From contig NZ_CP109496.1 of NCBI RefSeq assembly GCF_036231355.1, forward strand, positions 7,440,001 through 7,504,000: DNA of 64,000 nt. The letters run 5' to 3'. This DNA is from Streptomyces sp. NBC_01431 (GTDB lineage Bacteria; Actinomycetota; Actinomycetes; Streptomycetales; Streptomycetaceae). The position numbers and the translations under genes are program-made. Of this stretch, positions 42,081-50,039 are shown one piece after another. The notes below the pieces were generated by a model. It had not been told where the DNA came from. It saw only the letters and a program-made list of their open reading frames with translations, and made no database searches. The first letter of the stretch is position 1; each line of letters opens with the position of its first letter.

Positions 42081-43124
42081 TCACTCCTGGACTTTGCCGC
42101 CGGTGATGCGCGAGATCGACAGGGCGACCAGGATGATCAGGCCGTTGAGCGCGCCGATCCACTGTGCGGGCACGCCCGCGAGGGTCAGTACGTTCTGGAT
42201 CATGAACAGCAGCAGGATGCCGCTGAAGGCCCCGAACATGGTGCCCTTGCCGCCGTTGAGGCTGATCCCGCCGATCACGGCGGCGGCGAAGACGGTGAAG
42301 ATGTAGCCGTTGCCCTGGGCGGATGCGACGGAGGCGAGGCGCCCGGACAGCAGGAGGCCGGCGAGGGCGGCCAGCAGGCTGCCGGTGACGATGACGATGC
42401 CCAGCACCCGGTCGGTGCGGATCCCGGCGGCCTTGGCGGCGTCCACGCTGCCGCCGATCGCGTACAGCGAACGCCCGAAGCTGGACCAGCCCAGAACGAC
42501 GATGGCGACGGCGAAGAGCACCAGACAGACCCAGATGGAGGCCGGCATCCCGAACCATTCGGTGGTGCCCAGGTAGAGCATCGACGGCGGCAGCTGGAAG
42601 AAGGTCTGGCCCCCTGAGATCCCGGTGAGGACGCCGCGCAGCACGATCAGCATGCCGAGGGTCACGATGAAGCCGTTGAGGCCGAAGCGGATGATCAGCA
42701 GGGCGTTGACGCCCCCGATGAGCAGGCCCACGGCAAGGGTGACGGGGACCGCCCAGGCGCCGGGCAGCAGGCCGAGTCCGTGCCCCGCTCCTTCCGGGAC
42801 CACCAGCCACGCGGCCACGCCGGGTGCCAGGCCCATGGTGGACTCCAGCGACAGGTCCATCTTCTTGACGATCAGGATCATCGTCTGGGCGAGGACAAGC
42901 AGGGCGATCTCGGACATGGTTTGCAGGACGTTGATGAGGTTGTCCGCCTGCAGGAAGACCGGGTTGACGATCTGGCCGACCACCGCGATCACCACGATGG
43001 CCGGGACGAGGGCGAGGTCACGCAGCCGGGCCAGCGGTATCCGGCCGCCGAACAGGCCGGTGCGCCCCGGCCCTTGCTCCGGGGCCTTGGCGGCGGGCGC
43101 GTCCGCGAGGACGGATTCAGGCAT
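42081..43124 (-). CDS. Sugar ABC transporter permease (CUT2, RbsC-like)
   Basis: A 347-residue membrane protein with about ten hydrophobic segments: MSEIALLVLAQTMILIVKKMDLSLES, GLNGFIVTLGMLIVLRGVL, AKAAGIRTDRV (the EAA-like loop facing the ATPase) and GGISLNGGKGT. CUT2 systems import pentoses, ribose or 6-deoxyhexoses such as fucose and rhamnose. The start overlaps the ATPase stop by eight bases. Confidence 0.93.
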   Translation of the reverse strand: MPESVLADAPAAKAPEQGPGRTGLFGGRIPLARLRDLALVPAIVVIAVVGQIVNPVFLQADNLINVLQTMSEIALLVLAQTMILIVKKMDLSLESTMGLAPGVAAWLVVPEGAGHGLGLLPGAWAVPVTLAVGLLIGGVNALLIIRFGLNGFIVTLGMLIVLRGVLTGISGGQTFFQLPPSMLYLGTTEWFGMPASIWVCLVLFAVAIVVLGWSSFGRSLYAIGGSVDAAKAAGIRTDRVLGIVIVTGSLLAALAGLLLSGRLASVASAQGNGYIFTVFAAAVIGGISLNGGKGTMFGAFSGILLLFMIQNVLTLAGVPAQWIGALNGLIILVALSISRITGGKVQE

Positions 43125-44679
43125 CGAGGTCCACTCCTTCCATCGCGGCGACGAGGTCGTGGTCGTGCCAGCCGCGGGCCATCTCTGTCGTCACCCGGCC
43201 CTGGAACATGACCAGGATCCGGTCGCACATGCGCAGGTCGTCGAGTTCGTCGGAGGCGATGAGCACTCCGGTGCCGGTCGCCGCTATCTCCTCGACCTTG
43301 CCGAGGAGGAACTCCTTGGACCGCACGTCCACACCTGCCGTGGGGTTGATCAGGACCAGCAGCCGAGGGTCATCCGCCAGGGCGCGAGCCATGACGACCT
43401 TCTGCTGATTGCCGCCGGACAGTGCGGAAACGGGCAGGTTCGGTCCGGGCGTCTTGATCGCCAGGTTCTCGATCAGGCCCTGCGCGAGCCGGTCCCGGCG
43501 CCGGGTGCTGATGTACCCGTTCCGGCCGAGTCTGGCGGGTACGGACAGCGTGGTGTTGTCCGCGATCGACATGTCGGGCACGAAGCCCTCGTGATGCCGG
43601 TCCTGCGGGACGAACCCCGCGCCGGCGGCCAAGGCGGCCGGCACACTGCCCGGCCGGGGCCGCCGGCCCGCGATCTCCACCCGGCCTGCGTCGGCCGTCC
43701 GCAGTCCCACGACGGTCTCCGCCACCTCGGTGCGTCCGCTGCCCGCCGCTCCGGCCAGCCCGACGATCTCGCCGGCGCCGACCTGAAAGGTGAGACCGCC
43801 GTACGTGTCGCCGCTCAGGTCTCCTACGTTCAGCGCGGCCGTGGCAGCCGGGTCGAGGGTGCTCCCCCGATCCGCGCGACCGGCGGCCGCCGCCTCACCC
43901 GTCATGGCGGCGACGAGTTCGGTACGCGGCAGGTCGGCGACCGGGGCGGTGAGAATGTGCTGGGCGTCCCGGAACACCGTCACCATGTCGCAGATCTCGT
44001 ACACCTCCTGCAAATGGTGACTGATGAACAGGAAGGTCACGCCCTGGCGTTGCAGGTCGCGGATGCGGTCGAAGAGCCGAGCGATGGCCGACGCGTCGAG
44101 CTGCGCCGTCGGCTCGTCCAGGATGATGAACCGGGCGCCGAAGGACAGCGCGCGGGCGATCTCGACGAACTGCCGCTGCTCGACGCCGAGATCACCGGCC
44201 GGTGTCTGCGGGTCGACATCCACCGACCACGCCGACAGCAGCTCCTGCGCCCTGCGGCGCACGCCCTGCCAGCTGATCAGCCGGTTGTGGCCATGGTCGT
44301 GCCGGTTCAGATAGAGGTTCTCCGCGACGGTCAGCGTCGGGATGATGGTCGACTTCTGGTAGACGCAGGCCACTCGGCTGCGCCAGGCTTCGCGGTCCGT
44401 TCGCCGTGGCGCGGGGTCGCCGTCGAAGGTGACCGTTCCCTCGTCCGGGGCCTGTAGGCCGGTGAGGATGGACACCAGCGTCGATTTGCCGGCGCCGTTG
44501 CGGCCGACCAGGGCGTGCGTCTCGCCGGGTCTGATGGTGATCCGGGCGCCGCGCAGGGCCACCGTCGGACCGAATCGTTTGACAATGCCCGTCGCCTCGA
44601 CGACGGGTGGATCCTCGGGGACCCGTACGTCGTCCTTGGGCGCGGGCGCGGGGCTGACCGTTGGTTCCCCGTCGCTCAT
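43117..44679 (-). CDS. Sugar ABC transporter ATPase with two nucleotide-binding domains
   Basis: A 520-residue RbsA/XylG-type ATPase. NBD1: Walker A GRNGAGKST, signature LGVEQRQFVEIARALS, Walker B RFIILDEPTAQLDA. NBD2: degenerate Walker A GAAGSGRTE, signature VSALSGGNQQKVVMARAL, then VLINPTAGVDVRSKE. One chain normally pairs with a permease homodimer. It energises uptake of the operon's sugar, presumably L-fucose. Confidence 0.94.
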   Translation of the reverse strand: MSDGEPTVSPAPAPKDDVRVPEDPPVVEATGIVKRFGPTVALRGARITIRPGETHALVGRNGAGKSTLVSILTGLQAPDEGTVTFDGDPAPRRTDREAWRSRVACVYQKSTIIPTLTVAENLYLNRHDHGHNRLISWQGVRRRAQELLSAWSVDVDPQTPAGDLGVEQRQFVEIARALSFGARFIILDEPTAQLDASAIARLFDRIRDLQRQGVTFLFISHHLQEVYEICDMVTVFRDAQHILTAPVADLPRTELVAAMTGEAAAAGRADRGSTLDPAATAALNVGDLSGDTYGGLTFQVGAGEIVGLAGAAGSGRTEVAETVVGLRTADAGRVEIAGRRPRPGSVPAALAAGAGFVPQDRHHEGFVPDMSIADNTTLSVPARLGRNGYISTRRRDRLAQGLIENLAIKTPGPNLPVSALSGGNQQKVVMARALADDPRLLVLINPTAGVDVRSKEFLLGKVEEIAATGTGVLIASDELDDLRMCDRILVMFQGRVTTEMARGWHDHDLVAAMEGVDLDA

Positions 44680-44737
44680 CTCAACCGCCTGGTTCTGGTG
44701 GGTACTTGGGTGTCTTCGTGAATGAGCTGATGCGGCG

Positions 44738-45796
44738 TCAGTTCAGGTTGTTGCCCCACAGGGACTTGTCGTCGCTCTTGAGACTGGGGATGCCGCCGTA
44801 CGTGCCGCCGTCGGCGGTGACGAGCGGAGCCGAGAGCTGGTCTTCGAGCAGCCCGTCGCGGACCTGGACGATGGTGCTGTCGTGGTCCGTCCTGCCGGGC
44901 TTGAAGGTCTTCCCGTCGATCGCGGCCTTGAGGTAGTAGAGGGCGTACTTGGCGTAGAGGTCGGCCGGCTGGGAGACGGTGGCGTCGACGTGCCCGGCGG
45001 CGATGTCCTTCAGTTCCTCGGAGATACCGTCGTTGGAGACGACGAAGACGTGCTTGCTGTCCTTCGGGTCGACCAACAGGCTCTTCTGCTTGAGGACTTG
45101 GAGGGTCCCGGACAGCGCGAAGCTGGACTGCATGTAGATGCCCTTGATGTCCGGATGGGCGGTCAGGTCCGTCTGGAGCTTCTGTGCGGCGACGGCGCCG
45201 TCCCAGCTCGTGGCCTCGCCGAACACCGTGATGTCCGGATACTTCTGTTTCATGCACGTGTTGAACGCCTCTGTACGGTCACGGCCGTTGATGGAGTCGA
45301 GGCCGCCCTCCAGCATCACGACCTTGCCCTTGCCGCCGAGCTTGGTGCCGAGGTACGCGCAGGCCTTCTCGCCGTACGCGCGGTTGTCGGCCCGGACGAC
45401 CATGAAGACCTTTCCGCTGTCGGGGCGGGTGTCCACGGTGACGACCGGGATCTTCTTGGCCTCCAGCTGCGCCAGCGTCGGCGCGATGGCGGCCGTGTCC
45501 TGCGGGGCCATGGCGAGGCCCTTGACGCCCTGGCTGATGAACGTCTGCGCGTTCGCGGTGAGCTTGGCGATGTCGTTCTGCGAGTTGGTGGTCTTGAGCG
45601 AGAGGCCAAGCTGCTTGCCGTACTCCGGCGCGTACTTGATGTACGAGTTCCAGAAGTCGGTGTCGGAACGCGGATAGTCGACCCCGACCAGCGGCGAACC
45701 GCCCGCCGCGGAGGCGCCCGAGCCGCCGCAGGCGGTGAGGAGCGCCAGGGCGGACAGGGTCGAGGCGGTGGAGCACAGGGCGGTTCTGAGTCTCAT
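44738..45796 (-). CDS. Sugar-binding lipoprotein of the fucose ABC transporter
   Basis: A 352-residue periplasmic-binding-protein type 1 (RbsB-like) lipoprotein. The lipobox is LLTACGGS, then VGVDYPRSDTDFWNSYIKYAP, GVKGLAMAPQDTAAIAPTLAQLEAKKIPVVTVDTRP and AGHVDATVSQPADLYAKYAL. ATG at 45796 has GAGGAAG six bases upstream. It is first in the operon, directly behind a TGGACA-17-TATACA promoter. Fucose is the inferred ligand because all downstream enzymes fit fucose breakdown and a fucosidase is divergent. Confidence 0.93.
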   Translation of the reverse strand: MRLRTALCSTASTLSALALLTACGGSGASAAGGSPLVGVDYPRSDTDFWNSYIKYAPEYGKQLGLSLKTTNSQNDIAKLTANAQTFISQGVKGLAMAPQDTAAIAPTLAQLEAKKIPVVTVDTRPDSGKVFMVVRADNRAYGEKACAYLGTKLGGKGKVVMLEGGLDSINGRDRTEAFNTCMKQKYPDITVFGEATSWDGAVAAQKLQTDLTAHPDIKGIYMQSSFALSGTLQVLKQKSLLVDPKDSKHVFVVSNDGISEELKDIAAGHVDATVSQPADLYAKYALYYLKAAIDGKTFKPGRTDHDSTIVQVRDGLLEDQLSAPLVTADGGTYGGIPSLKSDDKSLWGNNLN

Positions 45797-45916
45797 CGGT
45801 ACTTCCTCGCGCTGGTCCCGAAGCGGGAGATGTCCGGCAGGGCAACTGTCGTAGGCCCTCTGCACCAGATAGATGGGATGTATGTATAGGTGGGGACGTT
45901 GGTGTTGTCCAGCCCT

Positions 45917-45929
45917 GGGATGAAATCCG
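45917..45929 (-). promoter_or_regulatory. Operator copy 1, fucose operon side
   Basis: GGGAT-GAA-ATCCG, a 5-3-5 inverted repeat with one end mismatch, lies six bases upstream of the operon -35. It matches copy 2 in 12 of 13 positions when that copy is read on the other strand. Confidence 0.6.
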
Positions 45930-46117
45930 GTTGTTTAGACGGCTTTTGGAACGGGTGCACCCTTGCGGTGGCTCGCTCGGCGGGAGAATCCATCCCATCA
46001 ATACTGGCGAGTGTGCGCCATGTGAGCGCTGGAGGCAACCCCGGAAACATTCCATGTCTGGGTCAGACGAATTCCTCACCAGGATGGAGATACAGCCCAA
46101 ATCCACTACCGTCTATG

Positions 46118-46130
46118 GGGATTTCATCCC
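46118..46130 (+). promoter_or_regulatory. Operator copy 2, GH29 side
   Basis: GGGAT-TTC-ATCCC is a perfect 5-3-5 inverted repeat 10 bases upstream of the TTGACA element for the fucosidase gene. Its reverse complement, GGGATGAAATCCC, is the copy 1 motif. Confidence 0.65.
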
Positions 46131-46265
46131 TGCACGCTGGTTGACACCGTCGGGACGCATGCCGGACCTTCGTGCGTAACACCCGGCGCCCGAGATCCCC
46201 ACGCGCCGCGCGGCCCGCCTCGCCCTGCCACAACTCCCGTCCCCTCACGTACCAGGGAAGAACCC

Positions 46266-48503
46266 ATGTCGAGTTCGAGCTCGCTCAACAGACGCCAGTT
46301 CCTGGCCGCTGCCACCTGTGTGGCCGCAGCGGCCGTCGCCGCAAACGTGCTGAGCGCAGGCCGGGCGCAGGCGGCCCCCGGCAGTTACGTGCCCACATGG
46401 GACTCCGTCGACCAGCACCCGCCGGCCCCGGAGTGGTTCCAGGACGCCAAGTTCGGCATCTACTTCCACTGGGGCGCCTTCAGCGTTCCCGCCTACGACA
46501 ACGAGTGGTACCCGCGCAACATGTACATAGGTGGCAGCGCCGCCAACCAGCACCACATCGCAACCTACGGCGAGCCGTCCGCGTGGCCGTATCACAACTT
46601 CATCAACGGGGCGAAGGACCTGGCGGGCAGGACGGTCCAGTTCGCGCCCCGGCTCAAGTCGGCGGGCGGCAACTTCGACCCGGATGAGTGGGCGCGGTTG
46701 TTCGTGGACGCCGGTGCCAGATTCGCCGGTCCGGTCGCCGAGCACCACGACGGCTTCTCGATGTGGAACAGCCAGGTCAACGAGTGGAACTCGGTCGCCA
46801 AGGGCCCCGGGCTCGACCTGCTGGGGCTCCTCTCCACGGCCATCCGCGCCAAGGGCCTGAAGCTGCTGGTGGCCATGCACCACGCGTTCCACTTCAACGG
46901 CTTCTACGACCACGTCCCCGCTCAGACGGACAGCAGCCTCAAGAAGCTCTACGGCCAGCTGGGCCCCGCGGCGGAGAACCAGCTCTGGTTCGACAAACTC
47001 AAGGAGGTCATCGACCGCGCGCAGCCCGACGTCCTGTGGCAGGACTTCAAGATGGATGCCGTCGACGAGGCACAGCGCCTGAACTTCCTGGCGTACTACT
47101 ACAGCAAGGCCAACAGCTGGGGCCGTGAGGTCGTCGCCACCTACAAGGACGGTATGAACAACAGGGGCGAGGTCTTCGACTACGAGCGAGGTGGCCCGGC
47201 CGACACCACCGCCCCCTACTGGCTGACCGACGACAGCATCTCCAGTAGCAGTTGGTGCTACACCCAGGGCATCGGCTACTACACCATCCAGCAGATGCTG
47301 CACGCGTTCATCGACCGGGTCAGCAAGAACGGCAACATGCTGCTGAACATCGCGCCGATGGCCGACGGCACGATCCCGCAGGCACAGCGGGACATCCTGC
47401 TCGGCCTGGGCGACTACCTGAAGCGCTTCGGTGAGTCGGTGTACGAGACGCGGGCCTGGACGGCCTACGGCGAGGGCCCGACGAGGATGGGTGGTGGGTC
47501 GTTCACCACTCCTCATGTCGGCACGGCGCAGGACATCCGATTCACCCGGAACAAGGCGAACAACGTCCTGTACGCCACCGTCCTGGGCTGGCCCGACAGC
47601 TCGCTGACGATCAAGACCCTCGGTTCGGACCGGATCGATTTGTCGTCGCTGACCTCGGTCAAGCTCCTCGGTCCCACCGCCGGCACCTACATCGACCTGC
47701 CCGCCCCGGCGCAGAGCTCTGCGGGCCTCACGGTCACCCTGCCGTCCTCGGCGCCGTACAGTGCGGGTGCCTACGTCCTGAAGCTCGCCTTCTCCGGTGC
47801 GATACCCGGCCTGTGGCCACAGACCGGTGCCATCGCCTTCGCGGACGTCAACTACAGCGGCGCCGCCGCCGTGCTCACCGTGGGCGACCACACCGCGAGC
47901 GCCCTGGCCGCGGCCGGACTGGGCGCGCGCAGCCTTTCCTCCCTGAGGCCGGCGCCCGGCTACCAGGTGATCGGATACTCCGGAGACGGCTTCACCGGTA
48001 CCTCCTGGACCTTCAACGCCGCAAACCCCGACCTGCGGGTCACCGGCAACAACGACCAGATCACCTCGCTGAAGATCCGGTTCAACCCGGTCACGTACTT
48101 CCGCATCACCAACGCCACCGACGGACTCGCCCTGGACAGCGGCGGCAACGTCGCCTCCGGGTCCGATCTCAAACAGTGGGCCTGGGACGGCAGTGGCAAC
48201 CTGCAATGGCAGGCGGTCGACGTGGCAGGCGGCTACTACATGTTGGTCAACCGCACCAACGGCATGGTCGCCGACGGGTGGGGCGCCACCTCCAACGGGT
48301 CAACGGCCCGTCAGGCCGCGTGGAACGGCGGCACGAACCAGCAGTGGAGCATCACCCACCGGGGCGGTGACCTCTACTCGATCGCCAACCGCACCACCGG
48401 CCTGGTCCTGGACAGCGGCGGCAACATGACCTCGGGCTCTGTCACCAAGCAGTGGACATACGACGGCAGTACGAACCTTCTGTGGACTTTCACGGCGGTG
48501 TGA
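46266..48503 (+). CDS. Secreted GH29 alpha-L-fucosidase with crystallin-like and ricin-type domains
   Basis: A 745-residue exported enzyme. The Tat signal has NRRQFLAAATCV and ends at RAQA. The GH29 barrel (about 42-420) opens WFQDAKFGIYFHWGAFSVPAYDNEWY and includes AEHHDGFSMWNS and the nucleophile region DVLWQDFKMD. An antiparallel domain runs to about 515. About 518-605 is a beta/gamma-crystallin-like domain (FADVNYSGAAAVLTVGDH, IGYSGDGFTGTSWTF). About 615-745 is a ricin-type lectin (LDSGGNVASGSDLKQW repeats). It releases L-fucose that the divergent operon would import. An operator copy lies 136 bases upstream. Confidence 0.93.
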   Translation: MSSSSSLNRRQFLAAATCVAAAAVAANVLSAGRAQAAPGSYVPTWDSVDQHPPAPEWFQDAKFGIYFHWGAFSVPAYDNEWYPRNMYIGGSAANQHHIATYGEPSAWPYHNFINGAKDLAGRTVQFAPRLKSAGGNFDPDEWARLFVDAGARFAGPVAEHHDGFSMWNSQVNEWNSVAKGPGLDLLGLLSTAIRAKGLKLLVAMHHAFHFNGFYDHVPAQTDSSLKKLYGQLGPAAENQLWFDKLKEVIDRAQPDVLWQDFKMDAVDEAQRLNFLAYYYSKANSWGREVVATYKDGMNNRGEVFDYERGGPADTTAPYWLTDDSISSSSWCYTQGIGYYTIQQMLHAFIDRVSKNGNMLLNIAPMADGTIPQAQRDILLGLGDYLKRFGESVYETRAWTAYGEGPTRMGGGSFTTPHVGTAQDIRFTRNKANNVLYATVLGWPDSSLTIKTLGSDRIDLSSLTSVKLLGPTAGTYIDLPAPAQSSAGLTVTLPSSAPYSAGAYVLKLAFSGAIPGLWPQTGAIAFADVNYSGAAAVLTVGDHTASALAAAGLGARSLSSLRPAPGYQVIGYSGDGFTGTSWTFNAANPDLRVTGNNDQITSLKIRFNPVTYFRITNATDGLALDSGGNVASGSDLKQWAWDGSGNLQWQAVDVAGGYYMLVNRTNGMVADGWGATSNGSTARQAAWNGGTNQQWSITHRGGDLYSIANRTTGLVLDSGGNMTSGSVTKQWTYDGSTNLLWTFTAV

Positions 48504-48596
48504 TCCGCGCGGCGAGCGGCGGCCGGGGCCGGCGTGCACGCGGAGTGATGCCGTGGGAGCCCCGCGAGATCCGGTGTGGTGGTGCGTCGAGATCGG

Positions 48597-48628
48597 CGGG
48601 GCCGGGCTCGCACAGCTGCCCGGCCCCG
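48597..48628 (-). terminator. Terminator of the hydrolase operon
   Basis: CGGGGCCGGG and CCCGGCCCCG form a perfect 10-bp stem with a 12-base loop, starting six bases after the stop codon of the esterase gene and lying between it and the converging GH29 gene. Confidence 0.8.
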
Positions 48629-48633
48629 GTGGG

Positions 48634-49971
48634 TCAACTCAGCAGGTGCCAGCGCTGGTTGGCGCCGGCCGTGCAACTCCACAGCTGGACTTTCGTCCCG
48701 TTGGCGGTCCCCAGGCCGTTGGCGTCCAGGCAGAGCCCCGACTGCACGGCTGTGATCGCGCCGTCGGGATTGATGTTCCACTGCTGGTCCGGCTGCCCGC
48801 CGCAGTCCCAGATCGCCGCCGGGGTGCCGTTGCCCGCTGCCTGGCCGGAGGTGCCCAGACACTTGTTGCCGTACACCACCAGCTGCTTTCTGGCGGTGTG
48901 GGTCCACCGCTGGTTGGAACCGCCGTTGCAGTCCCACAGTTGCGCCTGAGTGCCGTTGGCCGTGGTCGAGTTGTTGATGTCGAGGCAGCGTCCCGACTGC
49001 TGGCCGACGATCTTCTGGTTGTCGGTGGGCGGTGACGGATTCGAGCCGAACTGTGTGAAGAACTGCCACACCGCTGCCGATGTCCAGGTGTGCCAGCCGT
49101 CGCCGGTGGAACCGTCGATGGGGCCGGGGTCGTGGCCCGCGCCGTCGAACGCGGCCCAGACGACGGGGTATCCGGACCTGCATCCGGAGTAGGTGGTGAT
49201 GATGTGCGTCAGGCTTCCGTAGGCCGGCTCGGGCGGATTCTGCGGAGTGCAGCCGTTCGTCCGGACGAAGGAGTCGCGCAGTTCCCGCCCCGAGGAGATG
49301 GGCAGCACGTTGTCACGTAGGCCGTGCAGACCCATGTAGGCGATGGGCTGGGTCCCGCCGTTGCACCCGCTGAGGTTCGCGCCGGAGTAGACCGCGACCG
49401 CGCGGAAGACTGTCGCCCGGGAGCAGGCGAGTGCGTACGACATCGCGGCGCCGTAGCTGAAGCCGGCGGAGAACAGCTGCGTGGTGTCGACGCACAGACC
49501 TGCTTCGAGCTGGCTGACCATGGCGTCGACGAAGGCCACGTCCTGGCCGCCGGGGTTGGCCCAGCCGTTGCCGTTGCCCTGGGGGGCGACGAAGACCGTG
49601 CTGTTGTTCGCGTTGTCCGCCAGGCGCCGCAGGCCGTAGTAGGACCAGTTGTACCCGTCCGTTCCGCCCGAGTCGACATCGGCAGCCGTGCCGCCCCGCC
49701 AGTGGAAACCGAAGATCAGCCGGTAGGGGTGGTTGCTGTCGTAGCCTGCGGGGACGCGCAGTATGTAACTGCGTGTCTGGCCGCCGCTCTGAATCGTGTG
49801 TGTACCACTCGTCAGCGTCGGGGCCCTGCCGCAGCCGGCGGTCGTTCCGACGGCGCCGGTGGTCGTGGCCGCCGCGGTCGAGCCAAGGCCGCTGCTGAAC
49901 GAGGTGCCCGCGGCTGACAGGACGAGAAGCAGCGCGGCCGCGATGGACATCAAGAGCGACGTACGTTTCAT
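48634..49971 (-). CDS. Secreted CE1-like (feruloyl/PHB depolymerase-type) esterase with ricin lectin
   Basis: A 445-residue protein. It has a signal peptide (KRTSLLMSIAAALLLVLSAAG), then an alpha/beta hydrolase domain (about 45-310) of the LpqC/feruloyl esterase type: YILRVPAGYDSNHPYRLIFGFHWRGG, APQGNGNGWANPGGQD, nucleophile Ser in FSAGFSYGAAMSYALAC and the late His in DGAGHDPGPIDG. A ricin-type lectin (about 325-445) has CLDINNSTTANGTQAQLWDC and further QxW-type repeats. It probably removes ferulate or acetate from hemicellulose side chains. Last gene of the leftward hydrolase series. ATG 49971 has AAGAAGG upstream. Confidence 0.9.
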   Translation of the reverse strand: MKRTSLLMSIAAALLLVLSAAGTSFSSGLGSTAAATTTGAVGTTAGCGRAPTLTSGTHTIQSGGQTRSYILRVPAGYDSNHPYRLIFGFHWRGGTAADVDSGGTDGYNWSYYGLRRLADNANNSTVFVAPQGNGNGWANPGGQDVAFVDAMVSQLEAGLCVDTTQLFSAGFSYGAAMSYALACSRATVFRAVAVYSGANLSGCNGGTQPIAYMGLHGLRDNVLPISSGRELRDSFVRTNGCTPQNPPEPAYGSLTHIITTYSGCRSGYPVVWAAFDGAGHDPGPIDGSTGDGWHTWTSAAVWQFFTQFGSNPSPPTDNQKIVGQQSGRCLDINNSTTANGTQAQLWDCNGGSNQRWTHTARKQLVVYGNKCLGTSGQAAGNGTPAAIWDCGGQPDQQWNINPDGAITAVQSGLCLDANGLGTANGTKVQLWSCTAGANQRWHLLS

Positions 49972-50039
49972 ACAGCCTTCTTCCGAAACCGATGGATGGG
50001 CAGGGAGCGTGAGCCGGACCGCGTCGCCGCTGTGGCAGT

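Larger units (their letters stand above)
45797..46265. promoter_or_regulatory. Divergent control region of the fucose operon and GH29 gene
   Basis: A 469-base gap without a gene. On the minus strand a promoter with -35 TGGACA (45906-45911), 17-base spacer and -10 TATACA (45883-45888) drives the operon. On the plus strand TTGACA lies at 46141-46146, without a clear -10 at normal spacing. Two copies of one palindrome sit just upstream of the two -35 elements. Confidence 0.7.
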
